A stretch of DNA of 64,000 bases, from assembly GCA_947495685.1 (NCBI GenBank), contig CANLZY010000007.1, positions 1 through 64,000 of the forward strand, written 5' to 3'. Shown in pieces: positions 55,394 through 64,000 of this stretch (positions are counted from its first letter, which is position 1; each line of letters begins with the position of its first letter). The translations under genes and the position numbers were made by a program. This DNA is from an uncultured Tropicimonas sp. GTDB lineage: Bacteria > Pseudomonadota > Alphaproteobacteria > Rhodobacterales > Rhodobacteraceae. Below the pieces are notes generated by a model that was not told the DNA's origin, ran no database searches, and saw only the letters and a list, made by a program, of their open reading frames with translations.

Positions 55394-55995
55394 TTCGGCA
55401 TCCTGTCCGCCAGTGACCGCAGAATACGCGCCGTGGCACCCCAGATGTAATACGGCCCGTGGGGAACGGTGTAGAACCGACGCCAGTCGCCGCGCCAACG
55501 CCGCCGCTCGATGGAAAACCGATCAGCGGTGACGACGAGTTCCAATGGAACAGTGAACACTTCCTGGACCTCTCCCGGTTCCGGGATTGGCTCGAAAGTG
55601 TCGGTCAGCAACCCGATCACCGGAGTGACGTCAAAGCCCGTCACCGTCTCGTGATTCGGCAAAGTCCCGAGGATCTCGACACTGGCGGGCGGCAGGCCAA
55701 TCTCTTCGCTGGCCTCGCGCAGCGCCGCAGCTGTCACGTCGGCGTCCTGCGGATCAAGCTTTCCGCCCGGAAACGCCACCTGGCCTGGGTGGTGTTTCAG
55801 CCGCGACGACCGCTTGGTCAGGTACAGCCGCGCCCCGCGCGGCTCAAGGGACACCGGCAGCAACACCGCCGCGGCCCGCAACTTGCGACCCTCCGGCAGA
55901 ATCGTGCAGGGGTTCAGATCGTAATCCGACGATGGCCGGCCGGGCTGGTCAATGGCCCGGCGCAACCGGTCGCGAAGGATCTCACGCGTCGTCAC
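55390..55995 (-). CDS. Nudix hydrolase (CoA pyrophosphatase-like)
   Basis: A 201-residue protein whose Nudix box begins FPGGKLDPQDADVTAAALRE and ends with EEIG. The upstream YLTKRSSRLKHHPGQVAFPG fits the CoA/acyl-CoA pyrophosphatase (NudL/YeaB) branch. Start is GTG 55995, overlapping the hslO stop by 14 bases. It lies in a conserved-looking run hslO-nudix-cca. Confidence 0.9.
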   Translation of the reverse strand: MTTREILRDRLRRAIDQPGRPSSDYDLNPCTILPEGRKLRAAAVLLPVSLEPRGARLYLTKRSSRLKHHPGQVAFPGGKLDPQDADVTAAALREASEEIGLPPASVEILGTLPNHETVTGFDVTPVIGLLTDTFEPIPEPGEVQEVFTVPLELVVTADRFSIERRRWRGDWRRFYTVPHGPYYIWGATARILRSLADRMPK

Positions 55996-56977
55996 CCGGA
56001 ACCTCCACGGCCTCAAAGCCGAGCGTCCTGGGATCAAACACGTAGTGAGCCCCGCAGAACTGGCAATCCGCCGTCACGGTACCCTCATCGGTGGTCATGT
56101 GGCGAATGTCCTTGGCCGAATAGATCGACATCGACTGCCGGACCTTGTCCGGCGAGCAGGTGCAGCCAAACTCCACCGGCTGCGCATCGAACACCCGTGG
56201 GGCTTCTTCGTTGAACAGCCTCACGAGCAACTCAGTCGGCTGAACGTGAGGGCCGACCAGTTCGAGATCTTCGACAGTGTCGAGCAAGATGTTCGCCCGC
56301 GACCAGTTTTCGCTTTCCTCACCTTCGAGAATGTCGTCGGCTGACAGAAGCCGTGGTTCGGCGTCGTCGTTCTTCGGGGCAACCGCAGGTGACGCCTTTG
56401 GCATGGCCTGCAACATGATCCCACCAGCCCGCCAACCCGACCGGTCGGCTTCAGTCGAATGACCAAAGCTCAAAGAGAACCGGGACGGAAGCTGCTCGGA
56501 CTGGGCGAAATACGTCTCGGCGCAATGGGCAAGGCTGCCACCGGAAATCGGCGTGATTCCCTGATACGGCGTCGTACCTTGTCCCTGGTCGATCAGGACG
56601 GCGAAATATCCCTTTCCAATCAGGTCGAACGGCTTGCCGTCGAGCGGACGATTTTCATCATAGCTGGCAAAGGCACGAATCCGCGCCGGCTTTCCATCTT
56701 CCGTGGGCCCGAAGTAATCTGTTGCAATCAGCCGTGCAGGGCCGTCGCCCCGCACCTGAAGGGACAGCTTCCAACGCAGATCGATCGTCTGTCCGATCAG
56801 TGCCGTCAACAACGTCATCTCGGCGACCAGCGCCTCGATCGCGGGTGGATAGTCGTGTTGCTCCAGCACGCAATCAAGAACACCGTCCAACCGGGCAACT
56901 CTGCCGCGGATGTCGGAGCGATCAAGCTGGAAGGGCAGGACGGTATCGTCCCACGCAATTCTGGATCCAAGGGTCAT
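55982..56977 (-). CDS. hslO: Redox-regulated chaperone Hsp33
   Basis: A 331-residue chaperone active under oxidative stress. The C-terminal zinc/redox switch has two cysteine pairs, FGCTCSPDKV and DCQFCGAHYVF. ATG 56977 gives the family N-terminus; the frame extends far upstream, overlapping the gene at 57056, which is rejected. It is divergent from the Nudix gene on the right with 78 bases between. Confidence 0.93.
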   Translation of the reverse strand: MTLGSRIAWDDTVLPFQLDRSDIRGRVARLDGVLDCVLEQHDYPPAIEALVAEMTLLTALIGQTIDLRWKLSLQVRGDGPARLIATDYFGPTEDGKPARIRAFASYDENRPLDGKPFDLIGKGYFAVLIDQGQGTTPYQGITPISGGSLAHCAETYFAQSEQLPSRFSLSFGHSTEADRSGWRAGGIMLQAMPKASPAVAPKNDDAEPRLLSADDILEGEESENWSRANILLDTVEDLELVGPHVQPTELLVRLFNEEAPRVFDAQPVEFGCTCSPDKVRQSMSIYSAKDIRHMTTDEGTVTADCQFCGAHYVFDPRTLGFEAVEVPGDDA

Positions 56978-57055
56978 GGGGTTTCCTTGCAGGCCTGTGG
57001 CTGGCATATCGCAGCCATGTAGGCGCGGCAATGCGTCCTGAAAAGGGGGAAACCC

Positions 57056-57490
57056 ATGATTCGACGCATGGGCGAGCAGATCAAAGCGGGCCAGCGATAT
57101 ACCTTGAGGTCCGGCGCCTACGCCATTCTTCGCCGAGGCGACCTTGTTTTGCTGACCCATCAAGCCGCCCCGATACCCGAATTCCAGTTGCCTGGTGGCG
57201 GGATCGATCCGGGCGAGCAGCCGATTCCTGCGCTGCATCGCGAGGTCTGCGAAGAGACCGGCTGGACAATGCGCGTACACCGACGTCTGGGTGCGTTTCG
57301 TCGGTTCACCTTCATGCCGGAATACGACCTTTGGGCAGAAAAGCTGTGTACGGTCTACCTGTGTCAGCCCGGGCGTCGTCTGGGCGCGCCAACCGAGCGC
57401 GGTCATACGGCGATATGGCTACCGATCGGGGAGGCCGTCGAAAGTCTGGGCAACGACGGCGATCAACATTTCCTCCGATCGCTTCTGTAG
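57056..57490 (+). CDS. Nudix hydrolase
   Basis: A 144-residue protein. The Nudix box starts LPGGGIDPGEQPIPALHREV and ends CEETGW (about 46-71). AAGGGGGA precedes the ATG. The fold suggests a nucleoside-diphosphate-linked substrate; no more precise branch is clear. It is distinct from the CoA-type Nudix at 55390. It is convergent with the response-regulator gene, 9 bases apart. Confidence 0.88.
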   Translation: MIRRMGEQIKAGQRYTLRSGAYAILRRGDLVLLTHQAAPIPEFQLPGGGIDPGEQPIPALHREVCEETGWTMRVHRRLGAFRRFTFMPEYDLWAEKLCTVYLCQPGRRLGAPTERGHTAIWLPIGEAVESLGNDGDQHFLRSLL

Positions 57491-57499
57491 GCAGCGGAA

Positions 57500-58768
57500 T
57501 CAGTCGGCGTTGGTCTTTGGCCCACCGAATTCGAACAGAACCGCTGAAACGTCATCCTTGAACTCACTGTCGCCAGCATAGCCCGCGAGATCAGAGGTCA
57601 AAGCCTCCAGGAAATCCGGCCCTTTAAAGTATTGGTTTCGCTTCATTTTTTGGCTCAATCCTTCATTGTCCAGCATAGTTCCGTCCGGAGATTCGCATTC
57701 GGTTACCCCGTCCGACACGATGAACAGCCGATCCCCCGGATACAACTGCGCCACTACCCGCTCATAGGAAGCGTGCGGTATCAACCCGACAGGCATCCCA
57801 CCGCCTCCGATAAATTCGACATCCCCGGAGGCGCGCTGGATGGCTGGATGTGGATGCCCGGCCTGCACCAGTTCCACCACGCCGCTCACAAGGTCGACCT
57901 CGGCAAACAGGAGCGTGAAATAGGTCTCGGTTTCCATTTCGGTCAGGGTCAGGCGGTTGAGCCGCTGCGCCACATTCTCGGGCGGATGCGAATCATAGAT
58001 CCCGAACTCGCCCTCGAACAAGGCGATGTTCTGGTCCGGCGAGGTGCCCGAAAGATACCCTGCGAGCCGCGCAGTCATCAGCGCCGACGCTACTCCATGG
58101 CCGGAGACGTCGATTGCATAGAAGGCAATGCGCCGGGCGTTGACCGGGAAGAAACCGACGAGATCGCCCCCAACATGACCGCTGGGGCGCAACAGAAGCG
58201 ATACCTGTGATTCTCCGAAGCTTCGAAATCGTTCCTTGACCAACGATTGCTGAAGCTTTCTGGCCTCGACCAGATCACTGTCGAGAGAGTTGTAGAGTGC
58301 CTGGATCTCCGCCAGCGTGCTCGAAACCAACCGGTTTTTTTCGACCAGTTCCTGTTCCATCCGCAGGATGCGCTCACCAGCGTTCAGCCTTGCGCGCAGT
58401 TCGTCCGCGCTCACCGGTTTGGTCAGAAAGTCGTCCGCGCCAGCATCAAGACCATGCGCCACTTCGCCCGCTTCTGACTTGGACGTGAGCAGGATGAAAT
58501 ACCCATACGTATCCCTGTCCATGGCCCGGAATGCCTGACAAAACTCGGGTCCGTTCATTCCCGGCATCATCCAGTCACTGATCACGATATCGGGCGGGTT
58601 GGCGCCACATTTTTCAAGCGCTTCTGGTCCGGACCCGGCCTCTTCGACTGAGAAACCCCAACGGCGCAAGGATGCGGACAATATCCGACGTTGGAGTCGG
58701 CTGTCATCGACAATCAGCACACGCCTGGGTGCTGTTGTCAAAATCTCCGCAGCTATCCCTGTCGTCAT
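57500..58768 (-). CDS. Response regulator with PP2C (SpoIIE-type) phosphatase domain
   Basis: A 422-residue cytoplasmic protein. The receiver domain (about 15-135) has VLIVDDS, the phosphoacceptor D65 in VISDWMMPGMNG and the lysine in LTKPVSAD. A coiled-coil linker (about 140-190) leads to the phosphatase domain with GGDLVGFF, AIDVSGHGVASALMTA and LFIVSDGVTE. It probably dephosphorylates an anti-sigma-factor antagonist in a partner-switch. The layout resembles RbaY of Rhodobacter capsulatus; the RbaV and RbaW partners are not here. It is divergent from the Hpt gene. Confidence 0.92.
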   Translation of the reverse strand: MTTGIAAEILTTAPRRVLIVDDSRLQRRILSASLRRWGFSVEEAGSGPEALEKCGANPPDIVISDWMMPGMNGPEFCQAFRAMDRDTYGYFILLTSKSEAGEVAHGLDAGADDFLTKPVSADELRARLNAGERILRMEQELVEKNRLVSSTLAEIQALYNSLDSDLVEARKLQQSLVKERFRSFGESQVSLLLRPSGHVGGDLVGFFPVNARRIAFYAIDVSGHGVASALMTARLAGYLSGTSPDQNIALFEGEFGIYDSHPPENVAQRLNRLTLTEMETETYFTLLFAEVDLVSGVVELVQAGHPHPAIQRASGDVEFIGGGGMPVGLIPHASYERVVAQLYPGDRLFIVSDGVTECESPDGTMLDNEGLSQKMKRNQYFKGPDFLEALTSDLAGYAGDSEFKDDVSAVLFEFGGPKTNAD

Positions 58769-58954
58769 CCGTGACCACTTCCAATTCCACCAAAGATTCC
58801 GTCGAAATATCACTGTCGATTGGTGCCACAAGCCGATTAATGCTCGGTGAAGCTGTGCATTTTAGCGATCCAAGCGGGGGAAAACCCTTTCTTAAGCCTC
58901 CAAGCCTACCGTCCCTTGCATCGGGAACAGACCCATCGACAAAAGGGCAAGGCA

Positions 58955-59287
58955 ATGATCGACTGGAAACGCGTCGTGGAGTTGAAAGCCGAAATCGGCT
59001 CGTCGGAATTTGACGAAGTTGTCGAACTCTTCCTGGAAGAGGTTGATGCCCAGATTGCCAAACTGCAAGCAAATCCAAACCCCGCCACCTACGAGGAGGA
59101 CCTGCACTTCATCAAGGGGTGTGCCATGAACCTTGGCTTCAAGTCCCTTGCGGGGCTGTGCCTCAAGGGAGAGACGACGTCTGCCGCTGGCCGAGCCGTC
59201 GAAGTGGCTCTCGAACCGATCTTTCAATGCTACAATGAGTCCAAGGCCGTCTTCTTTCTGGGCGTACAGGACGGGCTCGCGGCCTAG
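58955..59287 (+). CDS. Histidine phosphotransfer (Hpt) protein
   Basis: A 110-residue single-domain Hpt protein. The phosphorylated histidine is H51 in DLHFIKGCAMNLGFKSL, the H-x2-KG-x5-G motif. It lies divergent from the receiver/PP2C gene with 186 bases between, and is the most likely phosphodonor or sink for that receiver (inference). Its stop overlaps ilvA by 4 bases on the opposite strand. Confidence 0.9.
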   Translation: MIDWKRVVELKAEIGSSEFDEVVELFLEEVDAQIAKLQANPNPATYEEDLHFIKGCAMNLGFKSLAGLCLKGETTSAAGRAVEVALEPIFQCYNESKAVFFLGVQDGLAA

Positions 59288-60528
59288 ATCACGAATTCCG
59301 CCAGGGTTTCGTCGCTGGTGATGTCGTTGTAGATGAACCCCTGTGCCTCCAGCCGCGCAAACAGCGCGGTGAAATTGGCGGCGCGGGAAGTTTCGATTCC
59401 CAGAAGAACCGATCCGAAATTTCGCGCCGATTTCTTCATGTACTCAAACCGGGCGATATCGTCTTCGGGACCAAGAAGGTCCAGGAAATCCCTCAAGGCA
59501 CCGGGACGCTGCGGCAAGCGGAGGATTATGTACTTCTTGACACCCAGGTATCGCTGCGCCCGTTCCTTCACTTCCGGAAGCCGTTCGAAATCGAAATTGC
59601 CACCGGACGTGACGCAAACGACACGTCTGCCGCGGATCTGATTTGCCAGGTCAGGCAAGACGTCGATGGACAAGGCCCCCGCTGGCTCCAGAACGATGCC
59701 TTCGACGTTGAGCATCTCGAGGATCGTCGTGCATATCCGGTCTTCGGGCGCCCGCAACACATCGGCCGGCGCCACATGGGACAACGCCTCGAACGGCAGC
59801 CCTCCGATCCGGGCAACCGCTGCCCCATCGACAAAACTGTTCACGTGGTCGAGCTTGATCGGCGCGCCGGACGCAACCGCGGCGGTCAGGCTGGCCCCTC
59901 CCTCGGGTTCGACATACCGCAACCCGACAAGAGGGGCAGTCTGCGACAGGTACCGGGTGACCCCGGCGGCCAGCCCGCCGCCACCAACCGGGAGAATGAC
60001 CATATCCGGCGCTTCGATCTCGTCCAGCACCTCGACCATGACGGACGCCTGCCCCTCAATGACATCAGCATCGTCGAACGGCGCAAGAAAATGGCCACCC
60101 TCTGCGCGACACCAGTCTTGCGCAGTCGCCAGCGTGTCGTCGAAATAATCCCCCGTCAGACGGATCTCGATCGCATCGCCACCAAAGATCCGGGTTTTCT
60201 GGATCTTCTGCTGAGGCGTTGTCACCGGCATGAAGATCACGCCCTTCACCCCGAAATGCCTACAGACAAACGCCACGCCCTGCGCGTGATTTCCGGCACT
60301 CGCGCACACAAACAGCGCCTGGTTCGGGCTGGCCGCAAGCACCTTGCGCATCGCGTTGAACGCACCACGCAACTTGTAGGACCGGACCGGCGCCAGATCT
60401 TCGCGTTTCAGGAAAATGTCTGCACCAAAACGCTCCGACAGGTGATCGTTGCGTTGCAGGGGCGTTGGCGGAAACAAGCTGCGCATTTGCGCGGCTGCGG
60501 CGCGGGCGTTCTCGGCGAATGTGGTCAT
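59284..60528 (-). CDS. ilvA: Threonine ammonia-lyase
   Basis: A 414-residue PLP enzyme that deaminates threonine to 2-oxobutyrate for isoleucine synthesis. The PLP lysine is K52 in [13 protein letters not shown]. The glycine loop is [13 protein letters not shown]. The C-terminal ACT-like domain (from about 330) is short, so this is the single-ACT type. It is convergent with the Hpt gene by a 4-base overlap. Confidence 0.94.
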   Translation of the reverse strand: MTTFAENARAAAAQMRSLFPPTPLQRNDHLSERFGADIFLKREDLAPVRSYKLRGAFNAMRKVLAASPNQALFVCASAGNHAQGVAFVCRHFGVKGVIFMPVTTPQQKIQKTRIFGGDAIEIRLTGDYFDDTLATAQDWCRAEGGHFLAPFDDADVIEGQASVMVEVLDEIEAPDMVILPVGGGGLAAGVTRYLSQTAPLVGLRYVEPEGGASLTAAVASGAPIKLDHVNSFVDGAAVARIGGLPFEALSHVAPADVLRAPEDRICTTILEMLNVEGIVLEPAGALSIDVLPDLANQIRGRRVVCVTSGGNFDFERLPEVKERAQRYLGVKKYIILRLPQRPGALRDFLDLLGPEDDIARFEYMKKSARNFGSVLLGIETSRAANFTALFARLEAQGFIYNDITSDETLAEFVI

Positions 60529-60637
60529 AAACCGGGCGTTAGCAAAGAAGTCGCTGCTTCGCTACGGGAATCCACCTTGCCGGGGCGCGGTATCCCGTCT
60601 AAACGGCACGGTCGAACGGTATATGACGGAGTTCCCG

Positions 60638-61861
<1,224 letters not shown>

Positions 61862-62032
61862 TTTGACGCGCGGCGGCAGGTCTCTTGCCGTCGCTTCCGA
61901 CGCGAAATCCCCAGGCACTGCGGGACACTTCGCCTGCCCCACGTCGAACATCATGGTCAGAACGCGGCGTTACACTTGTCAGGTTCCTTGAGAGCTCTTA
62001 GGCCAGCGCCAGAGCCCAAATGGAGTGCCCCG

Positions 62033-62320
62033 ATGCCTCTGACCGAGATCGCCGAGATCATTCAGACCGGCCTGACCCGCAGCAATTTCACCGATTCCCT
62101 GAAATTCGACTGTGGCGAAGCCGGTGTGATCACCCTCGCCAACAAACAGGTCTCGTTGCTGGATGCCAGAACAGCCTGCACCCTGACTCTCAGCCGAGAC
62201 AATCTTGAGAAGTTGATCAAGGGAAAACTGAACCCGATGACCGCCGTCATGATGGGAAAGATCAAGGTCGCGGGCGATCCGTCGGTTGCCATGAAGCTCG
62301 GCCAACTCCTGAAATCCTGA
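62033..62320 (+). CDS. SCP2 sterol-binding domain protein
   Basis: A 95-residue protein consisting only of an SCP2 domain: SLKFDCGEAGVITLANKQVS and KGKLNPMTAVMMGKIKVAGD are typical. It probably binds a fatty acyl group or other lipid in the cytoplasm. GGAG lies 7 bases before the ATG. It is monocistronic and convergent with the next gene. Confidence 0.9.
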   Translation: MPLTEIAEIIQTGLTRSNFTDSLKFDCGEAGVITLANKQVSLLDARTACTLTLSRDNLEKLIKGKLNPMTAVMMGKIKVAGDPSVAMKLGQLLKS

Positions 62321-62380
62321 CCTGTCTTCTTCTGTTTCCGAATACCTCGCTGATGGCCCGCCGTCAGGAGGCGTTCTCAA

Positions 62381-63103
62381 CTATTCCGGTCGAAGGGCAA
62401 ACCCTGCAAGCCTCTGGTAGTGAGGCATGGCGGCGGCGAGCACATCGCGTTGATCCTCCGACACCTCTGGCAACGGACCCTCACGCCCTGCGAATCCGGT
62501 ACTGGCCCGGACGGCACCGTACCAATGCGGGGCCCAGACACCGTCGCAGTCATGCCCCCCGGCCGGCCAGTTAAGCATCGCGGGATCGAACGACAGCCCG
62601 ACTTCCCGACACAACCGGCCCATCATGGCCTCCGGTGCATCCCGGATGTCATGGCTGTCGATGACCACCGCCGTGCCGTGGCATTCCTTGACGTGATCGA
62701 ACAACTCGGCCTGCTGCCAGAACCCAATGTCATCCAGTGTCGGATTCTCACGCTTTGCGCCGTAGCTTGCAATCACCCGCGCAGGATGTCGGATCAGAAA
62801 GACATTGACCATGTCGTCCATCCAATTCCACGGGACGTCGATAAAAGCGTGATGGGTCATGTGTTTCTGATAGAAATGAGGCTTGTTGCCGGGGATCGGT
62901 CCAGTCAACCCGGCGACAACCTTGGCTGGATCCGTTGGTTGTGCGGCGAGGATCTCCTCCAGCATCGGGTGATGCAACCCGGTTGCGACAAGGTAGGCCG
63001 CATAGAGCGGTTCATCCACCGCAGCAAAATCCGCACGGTTAGCAAAGGCATACATCATGGCTGTCGACAGGTTGCGTGGTCCCGACCACATGGCGATCCT
63101 CAT
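62381..63103 (-). CDS. Sulfotransferase-like P-loop protein paired with aminotransferase
   Basis: A 240-residue cytoplasmic protein. The N-terminal loop MRIAMWSGPRNLSTAMMYAF is a sulfotransferase-type P-loop, and VFLIRHPARVIASYGAKREN resembles the 3'-phosphate site. GVWAPHWYGAVRASTGFAG is near the C-terminus. I recall matching features (WSAPRS-ST loop, DEPLYA, DGVWAP-WWY) in the N-terminal domain of the plant 'branched-chain aminotransferase-like' proteins. It overlaps the aminotransferase by 4 bases. The reaction is unknown. Confidence 0.75.
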   Translation of the reverse strand: MRIAMWSGPRNLSTAMMYAFANRADFAAVDEPLYAAYLVATGLHHPMLEEILAAQPTDPAKVVAGLTGPIPGNKPHFYQKHMTHHAFIDVPWNWMDDMVNVFLIRHPARVIASYGAKRENPTLDDIGFWQQAELFDHVKECHGTAVVIDSHDIRDAPEAMMGRLCREVGLSFDPAMLNWPAGGHDCDGVWAPHWYGAVRASTGFAGREGPLPEVSEDQRDVLAAAMPHYQRLAGFALRPE

Positions 63104-64000
63104 TGTTGGCCGTCTCTGGCCACCAGCTTCTTGTAGAGCTCCCTGATCTTCAGCATCGTGGGTCCGGCCTCTCCGGATCCGATCACCCGTCCGTCGATAG
63201 AGCCGACCGGGGTCTGTGCGCCGAAGGTTCCGGTCAGAAACGCCTCGTCCGCGCCGTAGGTATCAACTAGGGAAAAGTTGCGTTCGAACACCGGGATGCC
63301 GTTGGCACGACACAGGTCGATGACCTTTTGCCGGGTAATGCCGTTCATGCAGTAATCTCCGCTCGAGGTCCAAACCTCGCCCTTTCGGACGATGAAGAAG
63401 TTGCAGGCATTTGTGGTATTCACGAAACCATGCACATCCAGCATCAATGCCTCGTCCGCCCCTGCCTTTTCGGCCGCAATGCAGGCCAGGATGCAATTCA
63501 GCTTGGAATGGGAGTTCAGCTTCGGGTCTTGCGTCATCGGCAGACCACGCAGATGCGGCACCGTGGCAAGCGCGATTGGCCGCGGCAGGCTGGGCGTCGA
63601 ATGCTCCATGATGATCGTCATGGTCGGCCCCTGCTGCGACAAGGCAGGGTGCTGGAATGGCCGGGTTTTCACGCCGCGTGTCACCATCAGCCGGGCATGC
63701 GCATTGCCGGTCATCCCGTTGGCCTCGCGCGTGGCCTCCAACGCGGCAACCACGCCCGCTCGATCCATCCCAATATCCAGATCAATCGCCTTGGAGGCTT
63801 CGAACAGGCGATCCAGATGATCGTCCAGAAACGCCCACCCGGTGGCATACAGGCGTAGGCCTTCCCAGATTCCGTCGCCCAGCATGAAACCGCTGTCATA
63901 GACAGACACGAGCGCTTCGGCCTTGGGCACGATCTTGCCATTCAGGTAGATCAGGATGGTTTCGTTCCGGGCGTCTTCGGCCGCCTGATGGGTGGTAATC
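63100..64000 (-). CDS. Class IV aminotransferase (BCAT/D-amino acid type), 5' end outside window
   Basis: About 300 codons are visible and the N-terminus lies just beyond the right edge; the frame stays open to 64000. PLP lysine candidate is K of NSHSKLNCILACIAA, and SVYDSGFMLGDGIWEGLRL is typical of class IV. The pyridine-contact region, usually E-G-x-x-x-N-x-F, reads VNTTNACNFF, so the conserved glutamate appears replaced. Coupled by a 4-base overlap to the P-loop gene. Substrate unknown; a branched-chain, D-amino acid or amine substrate is possible. Confidence 0.82.
   Translation of the reverse strand, partial: ITTHQAAEDARNETILIYLNGKIVPKAEALVSVYDSGFMLGDGIWEGLRLYATGWAFLDDHLDRLFEASKAIDLDIGMDRAGVVAALEATREANGMTGNAHARLMVTRGVKTRPFQHPALSQQGPTMTIIMEHSTPSLPRPIALATVPHLRGLPMTQDPKLNSHSKLNCILACIAAEKAGADEALMLDVHGFVNTTNACNFFIVRKGEVWTSSGDYCMNGITRQKVIDLCRANGIPVFERNFSLVDTYGADEAFLTGTFGAQTPVGSIDGRVIGSGEAGPTMLKIRELYKKLVARDGQQ

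Noticed and set aside
56978-57406. N-terminal extension of hslO
   Set aside because: The open frame continues upstream, but it overlaps the Nudix gene at 57056 and would add about 140 residues foreign to Hsp33.
61862-61900. Hairpin after argG as an intrinsic terminator
   Set aside because: A 9-base stem can form (GCGGCGGCA with TGCCGTCGC) but no T tract follows, so it was not listed.

Overview
This window looks like chromosome from a marine alphaproteobacterium of the order Rhodobacterales (Roseobacter group). That placement is inferred from GC-rich sequence, dense operons joined by 4-base ATGA overlaps, a NavSp-type sodium channel, short ribonuclease D, a fused YlxR/L7Ae protein beside nusA-infB, the uncharacterised 'translocase' gene beside secA, and a short conserved-looking secreted protein after hemH. 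There are no insertion sequences, CRISPR arrays or rRNA genes. One tRNA is present.

Layout. Positions 1-1089 hold two genes of unknown or tentative function (the first runs off the left edge) that end just beyond the 3' end of tRNA-Thr(CGT) at 1278-1353. This is the only part that looks like an island. From 1622 to 7479 come a small secreted repeat protein, rnd, and an LPS block (kdsD-lptC-lptA-lptB), then hpf and ptsN. From 7484 to 16649 everything is on the minus strand and forms a surface-polysaccharide block: cysQ-kdsB, galU-galE, two paralogous family-2 glycosyltransferases, a GT14-type transferase and a two-domain sulfotransferase. A KpsM-like export permease and an SH3-domain secreted protein lie on the other strand. 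Positions 18316-23073 hold alkB, dnaK-dnaJ (heat-shock-type promoter) and radC. Positions 23090-28523 hold secA and two secreted proteins. A parvulin, argJ, mutT and a 45-residue gene follow.

Positions 31554-36970 are the rimP-nusA-ylxR-infB operon, with an intrinsic terminator between its likely promoter and rimP. Next are a DedA protein, pip, ubiG, a five-gene operon (comF-grxC-nitrilase-marR-thpR), a degenerate methyltransferase, hemH, and an envelope group of two L,D-transpeptidases and a CAP lipoprotein. Positions 47199-52950 are one operon of two ABC exporters, an RNA methyltransferase and a voltage-gated sodium channel. Then come two LysE exporters, cca-nudix-hslO, a receiver/PP2C phosphatase facing an Hpt protein, ilvA, argG, an SCP2 protein, and a P-loop protein overlapping a class IV aminotransferase that runs off the right edge.

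The points most worth following are the partial tRNA-linked gene pair at the left edge, the terminator in the rimP-nusA leader, and the right-edge P-loop/aminotransferase pair, which mirrors a fused protein family of plants.
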